A stretch of 64,000 bases of DNA from Phytophthora quininea (GCA_011947345.1 JAAVTG010000275.1:248001-312000), one strand, 5' to 3'; positions 22,370 through 33,879 are shown, numbered from the stretch's first letter. Notes: generated by a model from the sequence alone, not told the origin. Made by a program: numbers and translations.

Positions 22370-23503
22370 GTAGCTACATGTTGTGCTTCACGCTTGATGG
22401 CTTCAGAATAGCTGCATGTGAGCATTCCAAGTTTGACGAAAACTTCAATAATTGCATCTTCGTTGTTTGACGGAATTCCAAGGGATCGACTCCACTCGAT
22501 CTTGTGGCTTTTAGAGGTCATCTCCAGCGGCAAGTCTCCCCATTTCTCGCGATCCTGACCGCAATGGAGCGTCTGTAAACCGTAAGCGATCTAAGATCCG
22601 CATGACCAGTATCTCCATACGGCAACGTATTTGCACCAGTGGGCAAACCCCATCGTGTAAGCACTCTCGTACGCGAAGGGTTCATGAACGTGATGCTAAT
22701 ACTAGTAGTTCATCGCGCTTATAGTTACTCGAGTCGTCGACATCGCCGGGATACCCCAAAACCTGTGCCACCCTCCCCTATCGAAGCACCCGAACAAAAT
22801 TGAACGACCACAACATTCGACACCCACAACAAACCCCAGGGACACCAGTAGAGCTTTAGGTTTTGGGTCCCATGCGCTTTGAGTCGCTTCCAAATGCTGT
22901 CCCACATGAAGGTGTTGGCCCACAATTTACGCGGCAGCATCGCCCTGCTCTCCGCCATTTGAGTGCTCACTTCCGGTTACAGATTTGCCAGGTTCTCCAC
23001 ATTTGTAGCGAGTTGTACGTCCCCATAGCTTCTTCTTCCTGCTCCATGTCAGCAACCAACCTGTAGCAAGATAGACGCCAGCAAACGCAGACACTTCTCG
23101 TCCACGTAATGCCTGGCCAACATACGCATGGGCTCCAACAACGTCTCAACATCCGTCAGCTCGGCCAGCAGACTTGAGTACAGCCAGGCTGATGTCGATT
23201 GTCATCCCAGCAGCAATCTGGGCGACTACAGCGCCACCATCGTAAGGAAGAGCTGGGGTCTGATCGCCACCTGCTTCTAGCGTGTCACCTCCTGGTCTAG
23301 AGCCAGCGGAGCTTGATCGTCCGCGTACTTCTCGCTCTCCACGTCATATCTGCTTGCGGGGCAAGCGTGTTGACTGTCAGTCTTCATCTAGAATGTGTGA
23401 TGGTATTTATGACTTACGTCAGGTATAGTCTACATCCCAAGTCTCCCACTTAAGTACGCTTCATTATCCGCCAATACCCGCCGCATATCATTCGCTTCCT
23501 ATC
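22370..23503. other. Region upstream of TIM50, no clear gene
   Basis: Minus-strand text such as ETLLEPMRMLARHYVDEKC near 23120 and PYDGGAVVAQIAAGMTIDI near 23240 looks protein-like but is broken by stops and frame changes; I do not recognise the family. The last 100 bp before 23504 contain TTCATTATCCGCC and ATATCATTCGC, partial matches to the oomycete initiator. Confidence 0.4.
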
Positions 23504-24694
23504 ATGCTGCTGAAGGTGGCGCTGCGCGGCCTTCGTCGGCCCCATGCGGCTGTGCGTCGACTGTCAGTCGCAGCCGAGGCGTCCGCCACGACCTCCGCCA
23601 CCGAGGCGTCCTCTGTGCTGTCCAAAGTGTGCCGCGACTTGCCCCTGACGGTCGTGCCCAGAGCCGAGCGCCGCGCCGCCCGCCAGGCCGCCAAACACTC
23701 GACGGACGGCGCCACCGCCAAGAGCGTGCGCACGTCATCGCTCCCTGCGCGCATCTCGTTCGCTCTGCTGGCCGGTGGCATCTCCACCACCGCCGTGTGG
23801 CACTTTATGGACGACGAGCTCAAGAAACGCGTGACGGGCGCGCTGGGCCAGACGTTCCTTGGCGACGTGTACACTTTCCTAGCCAAGAAGGTGGAGGAGA
23901 CGGTCAAGCCCTTTACGGACCCAAGCAGACAGAAATTGCTGCCGGATTGGCCCATCCCGCAGGTGCCGGCGGACACGCCGCCAGTGCCCGTGCTGGTGCT
24001 GGATCTGGAAGATACTTTGGTGCATTCCGAGTGGAGTGTACGTTGATATGTTATTATTATTTTTTATGATTATTATGTTAATTTAACTTTTTTTCTTTTG
24101 TAGAGAAAGCATGGATGGCGTCATGCCAAGCGCCCAGGGGTGGACGAGTTCTTAGAGACGCTGTGCCAGTACTATGAGATTGTCATCTTTTCGCAGAACT
24201 ACGGCGCCGAGGAGATCGTACAGAAGCTCGATCCCAAGCAGTGCGCGCTGCACATCTTGTCGCGCGATGCGACGCGGTATCTGAACGGCGCCCACGTGAA
24301 GGACCTCGCCAACTTGAACCGCGACCTAAAGCAGGTGGTCATTCTAGACGACGATCCGGCTGCCTACCAGCTGCAGCCGGAAAATGCGATTCCGATCAAA
24401 CCTTTCACTAATGGTAGAGATCGCGACGACCACGAGCTTAAGGACTTGATCCCATTCCTTAAGGCACTAGCTTCGGAACGTGTTCCTGACTTCCGCGCTG
24501 TTATCGACGAGTTCCGTGACGACGATGGTGTCGCTCGTGATCTTGCGTCGAAGTACGGGGCTCGTGTGCATCAGCTCGAGATGCAAAAGGAGCAACAGAA
24601 GAAGAAGGGTTTCGGTGGGTTTGTACGGGGTCGGATCTCGCATCATCCTCCCTCGGCTGTTGGGGGCCTTGCAGGTGGTGGCCCGCACATGTAA
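23504..24694 (+). CDS. TIM50: TIM50-like mitochondrial inner-membrane translocase subunit
   Basis: Two exons, 23504-24037 and 24104-24694, with a 66-nt intron (GTACGT to TTTGTAG), give 374 residues. The N-terminus is a good mitochondrial presequence (LRGLRRPHAAVRRLSVAAEA), followed by a membrane helix at about residues 84-101 (ISFALLAGGISTTAVW) and a C-terminal FCP1/NIF-type HAD domain starting VLVLDLEDTLVHSEW at 165. TIM50 is the receptor of the TIM23 complex that accepts presequence proteins in the intermembrane space. The HAD motif here is DLEDT: the second Asp of DxDxT is Glu, so phosphatase activity is doubtful, as in other TIM50 proteins. The intron falls right after HSEWS. The gene is intact although ARM pseudogenes flank it on both sides. 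Confidence 0.93.
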
Positions 24695-24739
24695 GCGATA
24701 GCGTGAGCTGACGACGAAAGGAAGACAAATGAACGAAGT

Positions 24740-26395
24740 TATTGGATTCCAACTACGCCTCAATCCTCGCCTGGTAAACGACTTTATATCTTTCGACCGC
24801 TGCCTTGTTCTCCATGGTGCTGCCCAGTCGTTGCAGTGTCCATCTCGCAGTAGTAGCGACTACTTCTTCCTTATGCTTGGTAAGAGCGACCAAGAGCGGA
24901 ATGGCCTTCATCTTCACTATAGAGTCAACATTTGCCGCGTACGAATCCAGTCACAGATCTCTCTCTTACATACCAAGTCCTCGAGCATCGACTGCGCCTC
25001 TAACCTCACGGATGCAGTCTCATTCTCCAGCAGCGCAAACAATCGATCGACTCCTCCTACTCGAGCGATTTCGGCTCGACAGTGTGAGTTCAACGACAGT
25101 CTTTGAATTATCTTGGCCACAGCTTTTAAGACCACGATGTCGTCGCTAAGCAGCTCCACTAAAGGGGCGATGGCACTGTTCATTTCGTCAACATCGTACT
25201 GCTGATGCTGCAGCGCACACACTGCGGCAGATCGGAGACGACGGTCCTCGCATGAGAGCAATTTCAACAGCAATTTCGCCCCTCCGACGCGCTTGATCTC
25301 GAATTGATTGTAGTGATGCAGTTTTGCCAGGTTCCCCAAGGCGAAACACGCAGCAATTCGTTAGTCGGTGTCGCCATCTCGAAGCAACATCACGAGGGCC
25401 TGTTCGCAGTTTGCTAGGTCAATAACTACTCGGTGCCAAGAAGAAACGTCGACCCGAGCTAGATTTCCAATCACCTCAGCTGCAGCACCTCGCTGACTAA
25501 AGCCGACGTCTTGCACCAACACCACTAGCGTTTCGACCGCTTGTGCCGCGATGACCACGGCCTGGTTGGGCCAGTTGTTGTGTGTTAAATCCCTCAAAGC
25601 GATAACAGCAAGTTCTTTCTGGACGCGTGTGCCACTACGAATCAGCTCCACGAGGCCTTTGTGATGCTTGTACTTAGTCGTGTCGATGTTTTTGCTTCGT
25701 GCCAGCTCTCGCAGCAACCCTATGCAGCTTGTCTTCCGATCATCACTAGTGCCTTCCAGTAGAGCGAAGACCGTGGCAAGACATCCGGCTTTTCTGATAG
25801 CCCTTCGGTTGGTCTCATCATCAGCAAGACGCCAAAGCGCTCGCGTCGCGTACCCTTTGGTAGCGGTGCTCCCTTGTTTCATGTTGTCGACCAGGGTCGG
25901 TATCCCGCCAGCGTCGACGATTGCTTGGTGGGTCTCGAAATCGATGGTCAACTCGGACAGCAGTCCCGCCGTCACAGACTTGAGCTCTTCATTATCCGAT
26001 CGGAGCAGCTCCACCACCACGGGGATGGCACGAGCGATCTCGTTCTTGTTAGCGTCCAGGAAAGCCAAGTTCCACAGTGCGCTAGCTGCATGCGCCTTGA
26101 GTCCGTCGTGCTCACTCTCTGATTTCAGGATTGGCAGCAAGACTTGAATGCCGTCGAGCTTTGCGATACCGACGCGGTGCTCGTGGGTCAACGCCAACTC
26201 GGCCAACTTTCGGGCTGCTTGGTATTTCTGCTGGTTCTCCCCACTGGCGAACAAATCGATCAGCCGGGCGGCCGATACCGGTTTGGGATCAGCACTACAG
26301 ACATTGTTGGATGGAGGAGTTGGAGTGGCGGACGACCAAAATTTTGTCAACATCTTGTCTTGCAAACTGAATCCGCAGTACTTGGGGAAAAGCAT
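24740..26395 (-). pseudogene. ARM-repeat gene C, one stop and an internal deletion
   Basis: ATG 26395 (or 26353, KMLTKFWSS). The first 345 codons are clean and nearly identical to the intact gene at 46020-47909 (KSESEHDGLKAHAASALW; VVELLRSDNEELKSVTAGLL). A CAA to TAA change at 25361-25363 (after RDGDTD) ends the frame; reading continues in the same repeats to ICDWIRTR near 24960, then jumps to the last repeat (KMKAIPLLVALTKHKEEV, 24930-24740), so about 110 residues are deleted. Without the stop and deletion it would resemble the intact paralog. It lies tail-to-tail with TIM50. Confidence 0.88.
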
Positions 26396-26667
26396 TGGCA
26401 CTTGATGACTTCATACCATCTTAGTTCCTTGGTGATATCTTGCCGAACCGCGCGGACGTTCTACCCAAGTGCCATGTCGAAATCGTAGAAGGAACCCGGG
26501 TAGTGTTAGCTGTAGTGACGACATTATCAAAGTCAATCCAAGCGCTTCGACCAAAAAGAGGCAGCGATACGTAAAGTCAATCGGAATCCAACTTCGATTC
26601 TGCGCACCGCTTTCGCCCAGTGTCCATGAGCTGCTTTACGGTCTGCTTCAATTATCATCGATGCGCT

Positions 26668-27600
26668 TTATGTCTTCGACTGCAGCTTTGTCTTCTTCCA
26701 GTCTTTCAGTGCACTAATGGCGGCAACAGCGATTGTTTTCGTCTTGTGCTTGGCAAAAGCAACAGTCGCGGCGTTGGCCTCGTTAGACGAGAGTTTGTCC
26801 AGAACCCTCGACACCGACGTCGCCAGTCCATTCCTCAGAGACAGTAGTCGCAAACCAGCACTGAAATTTCACCAACTTGAGCGAACGCGGCGCTGCTGGC
26901 TCCAATCTCGTTGACGTTGAACATAACGGTCCTCAGAACATCCAAGGCAGCCCAGAGGTTCACTAGTGACGGCATGCCATTGCACCGACAAACCGGATCG
27001 GCGACGTCGCCCACACCACGACTTAAGTTCTCGAGGGTCGATATAGCCGCAAATTTCACGGCATCATGATCATCATCGAGTAGTGCAACCAGCCAATCGA
27101 CTCCCCCAGCTCGAGCAATTTCAGCTCTGTACTCCATCTTCAAATATATGTTTTTAAAAGTCTTGGCAACAACTTGTACAACCACTTGGGGGTAATTTGT
27201 ACACCTACGGTGCTGTAGCTAAGAAGCAGCGAAGCTGCTTCTGTTCGCCATTCGATGGGCTGGTATCAGGCCAGGATCAATCATTGTAAGGTGGGTGACG
27301 AAGTTGAGAACAGTAACCCCGCCGTAATAGCCTTGAGAGCTTCATCATCCGACCGAAGCAGCCTTACCACCACGGGAATAGCACTCTCATGCACTCGGTT
27401 GATCTATTTGCCAGTGGTGACAACTTCCAAAAACACAGAAGCTGGCCGAGTTTGCGTTGACCATGAGCATCGCGTCGTATGGAGGGATTCAAGCGCTGCT
27501 GTCAATGTTCAACCGCGAGGACGAGCGAGGCGAACTCATGGTCAGTGCATGATGAAATCTAGCTTTTCTAGAGCCGAGATTGCTATGGTCTTGAAGGCAG
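26668..27600. pseudogene. ARM-repeat gene D, rearranged relic with an inverted piece
   Basis: Minus-strand ARM text covers 27185-26668 (YRAEIARAGGVDWLVALL; TLENLSRGVGDV; SRVLDKLSSNEANAATV) and 27400-27260 (VVVRLLRSDDEALKAITAGLL). The stretch 27430-27590 carries N-terminal repeat text on the plus strand instead (KLAEFALTMSIASYGGIQALL, NLAFLEPR). The N-terminal end has therefore been inverted relative to the rest. Many small lesions are present. Confidence 0.75.
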
Positions 27601-27882
27601 CATTGAGCAGGTCGAGTGGCGACCATCGCGCGAATGGGAGGCTGAAGCCCGGGATGCTTTGTGGCTTCATTTCGGGCCTTGAGAAGAGGGTCCTTGCAAG
27701 AAAGAAGCTCTGACAGCCCCCTTAAGCGCGACAGACAAGTTTTTATTAGTAGAACTCCAAACCTTTGCAACTCATTTCTTCATTTTCAAGGCTAACGGTC
27801 GTTGTAGAGCTGCTTTTCAAAACCAACTAGAAAAATGTACGTAGTGTCAACTGTACCGGAAAAGGCATCTTTGGTTTTCAGA

Positions 27883-28491
27883 ATGGCTTGTCGGGAGAGT
27901 TCAGTGGCAATCGAGTGTTTGAAATTAGTGTGGGAGGGGTTCCAAACTCAATGGCATTCTATGACGTGGTTTCCGGTTTGCTGAAAGAACGAGAACTCGT
28001 CGGATTCGCAGCATCGATACAGCAAATTTGTGCTACGCATCGAAAACTGGAGCAACAGCTCATTTGTGGCGGTTGAGGAAAGTTGGAGCAAGATCTATCT
28101 GAGTGCGCTTGAGCAACTAATGGAATGTGTGAAAGATCTCTATCCAACTTTGCGGCAGCACGTTGTGACAATGAAGCGTGTTGGAAATTCCTTCATTAGA
28201 ATCGCCGAGTTTGGGCTCTACACAGCCGACGCGGATCCTCGTGGCTACTGCACATAGGAAGACTGGGAGCTGGAAGAAGAAGATAATGACGGCTACACCA
28301 TTGATGACCGTGGAGTTGACGAAATCGAGGACTATATTTCAAGTGATGTAGACAATTTTCGCTACCGTAGCGATGCTTCGGAATGTTTCCTTCACTACAC
28401 TAACGATGAAGACTTCGACAATGACGATAGTTGGAAGTACTTGCGCGATTTCGAAGATGACTGGTCTGGTCCTGGGTTTGAGCGATTGTAA
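27883..28491 (+). pseudogene. Unrecognised acidic protein, two in-frame stops
   Basis: A single frame of 203 codons from ATG 27883 to TAA 28489-28491 contains a TGA near 27982 and a TAG at 28255-28257. The text between is protein-like (FVLRIENWSNSSFVAVEESW) and ends with a very acidic stretch (EDWELEEEDNDGYTIDD; YISSDVDNFRYRSDASECF). I do not recognise the family. Its 3' end overlaps the convergent F-box/LRR-like gene. The in-frame stops without frame change suggest a recently dead gene or relic. Confidence 0.45.
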
Positions 28492-29782
28492 AAAGTTGAG
28501 TTGGCCCAATGCAGCTAATCCACGATCTGTAAATGTTTCGATGGGGGTCAACTTTTAGTGTAGTACTGCTCTGCAACTTCCTCATGATAAGTCGAGTCAG
28601 GAAGGGACAGTGTGCAGCCAACGTCTCGCAGAATTGGTCGCCAAACATGTTTTGGTTGACCATTTCGTGATCTGGAAAGTCTATAACCCCAACTTCGTCT
28701 GAATCAGTGGGATGATATAGCTGAACCACCAGCTCTTCAAGTGCTGGGCAACCCTTGAGCGCTTCACTTGCACACGTGGCAAGATAGCCGTATCCTGGAC
28801 GCTTACAGTATTCTTGTTCTTCCCAATTATTATCAGGAAGCTCACCAGCAGCTTTGCTGGTATCGTGGAAATACCATCGCCAATTCCAACCCATGCTTAC
28901 ACCAAATGACAACTTTTTCAGCCGAGGCTTGACGTGCTTACCAAATGTGCGGAAGTACGGATCGCCAAATGTTGTCACTGCCCAGTGAAACTCGCGCAAG
29001 TTCGTGCATAGAGCATTGACATCCTCCCAGTCCTCAACTAACAACAACCACATATCCTTGCATTCCAAACGGTGGTGAGTGACTAAAGAAGTCTTGTAGC
29101 CGTCAAGACATTCTATCACCGGACAGTTGGTCGCCACGTTTACAAAGAACACCTGGTTGTCGTGGAATCGCTTCTCGGAGTAGCGGGTTGGGACTTTCAG
29201 ACGCTTCAGTCCACGCGAGTTGCCTTTCGTTCGCCATTGCTGAAGGGCTTTATAGAGTGCATCCAACATACCCTTCACTTTGCTTTCTTCCACGTCATGA
29301 ACCTCGGACGGCAGTACCAGCGACTCCAACTTCAAACAACACTGAGCAGCAGCTTCGATCGCAGCAACAACATGAGGGCTACCGAACGGTATGCCAGCCA
29401 GGCTTAGTTTCTTCGATCCCGTTAGCGGCGTGAACATTCTGGTCCAGTCGAGTTGCTCTGAGGCTGTCATCAACTGCGGCGTTACTCTGTTGGCGATTCC
29501 AAGTATCAAAATGTGGAGATCCTTCACGCCCCCTCCTTTTGCTTCTACCTTGAGATAAACTTGCTGCAGTTCATGGTGCGCTCTTGTCTTGATCGTGAGA
29601 CTAAGAAGTGACACTTGGTACTGCCGAGCAATCTCTCGCATGGGAGTCAGCCAAGCTTTAGCAACTAACTTCAGCGACTTAAGACCACGAAAAGTTGACT
29701 TTCGTTTGTCATTTTGACCGACATCGTCGTATTCATCGCCCTCGTACCCTGGGATGGCGAAGCTCAAAATGTGCTTGATCAC
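28400..29782 (-). CDS. F-box/LRR-like protein, ends disputed
   Basis: One open frame of 460 codons. The N-terminus has an F-box-like start (LPAPVIKHILSFAIPGYEG, beginning just upstream of 29782), then leucine-rich, irregular repeats: RGLKSLKLVAKAWLTPMRE, LESLVLPSEVHDVEES, NLREFHWAVTTFGDPYF, CPALEELVVQLYHPTD, CPFLTRLIMRKL. Such proteins are substrate adaptors of SCF ubiquitin ligases, but this is by analogy only. No clear ATG is visible at the start: the frame begins at a GTG and remains open upstream, so an upstream exon or a lost start is possible. Near 28545 the LRR pattern (TDRGLAALGQLNFLQSL) continues in another frame, so the last ~50 codons to 28400 are probably not the original C-terminus. 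Confidence 0.5.
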   Translation of the reverse strand: MIKHILSFAIPGYEGDEYDDVGQNDKRKSTFRGLKSLKLVAKAWLTPMREIARQYQVSLLSLTIKTRAHHELQQVYLKVEAKGGGVKDLHILILGIANRVTPQLMTASEQLDWTRMFTPLTGSKKLSLAGIPFGSPHVVAAIEAAAQCCLKLESLVLPSEVHDVEESKVKGMLDALYKALQQWRTKGNSRGLKRLKVPTRYSEKRFHDNQVFFVNVATNCPVIECLDGYKTSLVTHHRLECKDMWLLLVEDWEDVNALCTNLREFHWAVTTFGDPYFRTFGKHVKPRLKKLSFGVSMGWNWRWYFHDTSKAAGELPDNNWEEQEYCKRPGYGYLATCASEALKGCPALEELVVQLYHPTDSDEVGVIDFPDHEMVNQNMFGDQFCETLAAHCPFLTRLIMRKLQSSTTLKVDPHRNIYRSWISCIGPTQLFTIAQTQDQTSHLRNRASTSNYRHCRSLHR

Positions 29783-30059
29783 AGGGGCCGGCAGCGTCGT
29801 ATTCTGTCCATTCTTCCAGTTAAGGTGCTCACAAAGAAGAAAAATCGAGACTGGAAGTTGGCGGTTTTCCCAGATTGCATCTCGTCCAACGGTATCGTGG
29901 TATTCGCGATAAAAGTCAAAGCAAGTTGTGCTTCAGCTACAGACGTGCAGCAAGCCGTTCGTTACTTAAGTCGAACTGTGAAGCTTGACCTCCTTCATCC
30001 AAGCTCGTTTGCGTTCGTTGTGCAGTTGGCACATTGTCCAACAATTTCATTGACTATGT

Positions 30060-30260
30060 TACCACACAAATCTTCCCATTTCGCCAAGAAATATGGGCCC
30101 TCCTGGGCGACCACATTTGGGCCAAGACAACTCTTTCGGAGCAAACCATGGACATGTATCGAGTTATCAAGTCTGCTCCGTGCTCGCTGCCTGATGCCAA
30201 TCATCGGACTCGCAGCCGTCAACACCGTCGTCTCGGTGAAAGATTTAGCTTCGCTTCTGA
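30060..30260 (+). pseudogene. Relic of a Yip1-family gene
   Basis: Plus-strand text GDHIWAKT, LSEQTMDMYRV and LMPIIGLAAVNTVVSVKDL matches the Yip1 gene at 59662-60510 ([37 protein letters not shown]). The piece between DHIWAKT and the IDIYRV block, about 65 residues in the intact gene, is missing here together with its intron, and the frame changes once. It is an internal-deletion relic, at one place reading across an exon junction. Confidence 0.7.
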
Positions 30261-30269
30261 TCAGTATGA

Positions 30270-30989
30270 CCCACATTTCTTCTCCAGGAAGACGCTCGAC
30301 AGCAACAGTACCTGGTCATGAAGCTACTTTCTCCTGATCGCGAGTTCGAAAAGCACAAGACTCGGAATCAATGGGGATGCCGCAATTGGTCTGCTCTTTG
30401 GACGATGAAGACACTTGGATGACTATTTTCGTTGGAAACGATCGTGGGATGCTGCAACTGTGAGCCAAGCCGTTTTCGCCAGTCTTTGCCTTGTACTATT
30501 CCGGTTGGATTCAAGAATTCGCGACTTCTGGACATTATTTTGTTAAAGACGCAGCTGGACCGGGATGCAATCTTGTCAAAAGACAGAAACGATCTCAGAT
30601 GGGCAGGACACAACGTTGTACTCCTCACTAATAATACTTGCCGCCAATCTTCAATGCTGTTTGGAGGAAATGGCACATTGCTCGCCAAGAAGATATCCAC
30701 CAAATAGCATTGTGAAAGCGGGTTACAAGTGATTTCGGACGCGCACACAGACCGTCAAGTACGAAACACGCTTTTGAGACGGATGGCAACGGATAGTCTA
30801 CGCGCCACAAAACCTACGCGTCCTCAAAGACTGCTGTGCCATTCGAAGATCGTTCGCTATTATAGACAACACGCTCTGAGCGAAACCTACCAACGGGTCA
30901 TTCGTTTCACCTCCACCCACCGGCACGTGCAAGCGAATTCGTCTCGGTCGACCATTGTCGCATCTCCAACTCCGTCGCTCTCAGCAAGG
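30270..30989. other. No recognisable gene
   Basis: A 91-codon plus-strand frame at 30432-30707 (LPCTIPVGFKNSRLLDIILL) and overlapping minus-strand frames are present, but I see no domain or family signature. Confidence 0.4.
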
Positions 30990-32256
30990 ATGGCATTCGT
31001 GCTTTTGCCAGGTGACAATCTCCGCGCCAATTCGGTTGCCATGGCATCACTTGACCAGTTACTCTGCTCCAGCTCGACGGACAATCTCGTTCTGAGCCTG
31101 ATGAGCACAGAGGTTGCCACTAGAACACACACACGACGATGCAGTGTCCCCGAATGCAAAAGACGGCAAAGCGTGGCGGTCGATGCATTGCCCACGGAGG
31201 AGGCAACAAGTGCTCGGTGGACGGCTGCACCACAAGTGTCGTAAGTCGAGGACTGTGCGTAGCTCATGGAGGTGGTAAACGCTGCCAGACTCCTGACTGT
31301 TCCAAGAGCGCTCAATCCGGTGGATTCTGCTGGGTCCACGGAGGTGGCAAGAAATGTGGCTACCAAGGATGCCTCAAGCGAGCACAGAGCGGCGGCGCCT
31401 GCATTGCACATGGTACGCTTTCCCACAATTGAAAGAGTTTTTTAAGCGCTAGAGCTGACCAACTTGTTCTGCATGCAGGTGGAGGCAAACGTTGCAAAAT
31501 TCAAGACTGTAACAAGGTGGTGCAGTATGATGGTCTGTGTGTTGGGCACGGCGGCTACCGCAGATGCGTCTCGGTCAACTGCGAAAAGCGGGCGATGGCC
31601 AACGATTACTGCCAGCAGCATGGCGGGTCTTCCGTGTGTCTTCTAGAGCTCTGCTACAAGCGAGCTGTGCGAGGTGGGATGTGCTCACAACACAAGGCTC
31701 GAACCAACCGACAAGCCTCAGCGAGTATCGATGGGACGACTTCCCCAGCCAATCTTCTGATGAAGGCTCCGATCACAGCGAACACAGTTATAAGTCGGAG
31801 GCGATCGTCATGCCTGGCTGGACTCAATGGCCCAGCCCGATCAGAACGACTGACGACGCTCTCGATGACGTGCGCTCGCCGACTTGGAGTGAGGACAGAT
31901 CGTACGAGAATGGAGCAGTCTCACCGCCATTTGAGCGGATTGGAAGGAAGAACTCGTCGACACCTTCAGGCCTGCTGGACGAAGACGTTATCCTCCCTGC
32001 GTTCTCGGTTGTGGTGGAGAAAATCGAGTCATCCAGAAGCGACGAGCACAAAGTCTATCCAGTGCTTCCTGGTATTCAAGTGCTGCAGAGCTTCTGCGGC
32101 AAGAAGTCTCCTTGCAGTGGTGACGACTCGGAACTTCGAGTCATTGCCAAGGAAAATGCCGACGTCGTGTCGATTGTTGAGCCCAAGTTTTACGTGGACT
32201 CGTACTACCGACAAGCTGAGCGAACACACGACGACTGGAGCTTGATGCTCTCATAA
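30990..32256 (+). pseudogene. WRKY19-like Cys/His-repeat protein, two frame breaks
   Basis: From ATG 30990 (MAFVLLPGDNLRANSVAM) the frame reaches RRCSVPEC, then a frame change near 31160 leads into tandem Cys/His units: CSVDGCTTSVVSRGLCVAH, CQTPDCSKSAQSGGFCWVH, CGYQGCLKRAQSGGACIAH. An intron of 66 nt (31413-31478) interrupts an HGGG linker; after it come CKIQDCNKVVQYDGLCVGH, CVSVNCEKRAMANDYCQQH and CLLELCYKRAVRGGMCSQH. The unit is C-X4-C-X8-C-X3-H, a zinc-binding pattern common in stramenopile proteins annotated as WRKY transcription factor 19-like. A second frame change near 31715 joins a C-terminal acidic region (EYRWDDFPSQSSDEGSDHSE) ending at 32256. Both breaks are single-base, so sequencing error is possible. 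Role unknown, perhaps nuclear. Confidence 0.7.
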
Positions 32257-32331
32257 AACAACCACAACAGAACAAACAATAGTCTAGCTGTCGTCAATGT
32301 AGATCAATAAAGCAATTCTTATATAACTCTT

Positions 32332-32560
32332 TTAAGCGGCATTGTGAAAGTATGTTGCATCGGTGGCGAACGAGTCTGCGACTACAGGCATCGCGATTAA
32401 AAGCATTTCCGTTCGAGGTGTATCCAGCGAGCTTGTCGGAGTTGCTGTCCGGCTATTGTCGATGCTCGCTTTGCACCACGCGACGATGGTACACAAGAGA
32501 GTAGTCATCAGCGGAATCGTAGCTGTCGGCACTATCGTAGTCGTAGTAGTTGTTTGACAT
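32332..32560 (-). pseudogene. Small single-helix membrane protein copy S1, frame broken
   Basis: ATG 32560 gives a polar Tyr/Asp-rich start (MSNNYYDYDSADSYDSADDY); after one frame change a hydrophobic segment follows (IPLMTTLLCTIVAWC) and a tail with LLIAMPVVADSF, ending FHNAA and TAA at 32332. The length (229 nt) is one base off a multiple of three. Its plan resembles 32993-33268 and 33545-33797. Confidence 0.4.
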
Positions 32561-32992
32561 GGTCCGACCTGGCTTGTAGAGGATGAATGGCAAAGTGACA
32601 GCGGGTTAGAACGTGACTAGTATTGGTATCCTTTGTCATGGTGTTCGCCTCGATCAGTGAAAGCTGTTGTAGCAGTTCACGTCGACGTCTTCTGTAGTCG
32701 AACGATCCAGGAGCCAGTTGCCGTCTCACCTCCTTTGTTAGCGCTTGATGAATCAAGAGGCTCGAGATTGCACAGCCACAACATTGACAAGCGTGCTCAG
32801 CAGATGCTCGAGTATCATTTTTTTAATCGCCAACATTATTTGCCATATCGCAAGTGTAGCTAAAAGGAGGACCTTGTCGACTTTGTAGCAATGGAAATGG
32901 TCGTTGACACCAGAAGCTAGCGTCTTGGAGCTCACTTTGCAATTTGCCCACCACCGCACAGACCCCAAAACGTACCGTCAATCCTCAGACCC

Positions 32993-33268
32993 ATGTCAGA
33001 CCAAGAAGTTATCCACACAAACCATGGCGACTACCACCGAACAGGGTATGGCTGGGTGATTGGCGGCATCGCCATTGTCATCGTCATCCTGATGGCGATC
33101 GTCAAGCTCATTATGTACCTAAGGAAGCGAACTCCGCGCAGCAGACAGCCTGTGAACGGACATCTAAGAACCAGTCTTACTACAGCGACACCAATGGCGT
33201 CGGTTTACCCTGTAGCGAGAGCAGTCGCCAAAACTGGGACCTCGGTCGCTTCTTTCGACGCAGCATAA
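32993..33268 (+). CDS. Small single-pass membrane protein (S2), unknown function
   Basis: Intact 91-codon frame, ATG 32993 to TAA 33266-33268. A short polar N-terminus (MSDQEVIHTNHGDYHRTGYG) precedes one strong membrane helix (WVIGGIAIVIVILMAIVKLIMYL), a basic stop-transfer stretch (RKRTPRSR) and a small-residue tail containing YPVARAVAKTG and ending SFDAA. With a positively charged C-terminal flank the tail is predicted cytoplasmic. No known domain is recognised. Two or three similar small frames nearby suggest a local family. Expression is unproven. Confidence 0.45.
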   Translation: MSDQEVIHTNHGDYHRTGYGWVIGGIAIVIVILMAIVKLIMYLRKRTPRSRQPVNGHLRTSLTTATPMASVYPVARAVAKTGTSVASFDAA

Positions 33269-33544
33269 GTGCTCGTTGTGTGCCAGGACTACCCCGATAA
33301 TAAAGCAAGATGCATTTTGACGTGAGAAATACGAACGGCTTCCGATACGATAGTAAAGCAGGATTCATGCTGCTTTCGCTTCATGGCTGTAGCTTAATTC
33401 ATAGACAGTCATCGATGCGAGTGCCATCCGAAACATACTTAAATTCGCACCACTGAAAGCCTTCGCGCGATCCTCTATGCTGAGGGCACTTTGCAACTCA
33501 CTCTCAAGAACATAGTCACCAAGTCACTCTCCAAATTCAAACCC

Positions 33545-33797
33545 ATGTCGGACCGAGCTGCTACGGAAACTCCCACGAAACGGGTGGAATGCTGGGCTGA
33601 CCGCCAATCTCATCATTCTAGTCGTGACGATACTCGTGTGCTGCGTCTTCGTCGCGTGCTCCAGGAAGGCCGTAGACCAGGAAAACATTAAGGCAAGGAA
33701 AACGACGGTGACTGTAGTAGCGATACCTGTCGCGGAAGCCATTGGGATCCCACAAGCTTCGCCTGCTATGGCTCCATACATCTGCAATGCTGCGTAG
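33545..33797 (+). pseudogene. Small single-helix membrane protein copy S3, frame broken
   Basis: ATG 33545 (cccATGTCGGACC, the same context as the S2 start cccATGTCAGACC) then a one-base frame change near 33597 into a membrane helix (LIILVVTILVCCVFVAC), a basic stretch (SRKAVDQENIKARK) and a tail VVAIPVAEAIGIPQASP ending YICNAA. The plan matches S2. Confidence 0.45.
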
Positions 33798-33879
33798 CAA
33801 GATAAAAGCAAAAAGAATAATACCCGCAGCCCATTCATTCGACGGCAAGAGTTTACCTCGTGACTGGAGTGTTGCCCTA

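Noticed and set aside
23488..23976. 162-codon minus-strand frame under TIM50
   Set aside because: Antisense of the TIM50 presequence and linker; the plus-strand gene explains the sequence.
30887..31426. 179-codon minus-strand frame opposite the Cys/His protein
   Set aside because: It is the shadow of a repeated Cys/His coding region and has no independent domain.
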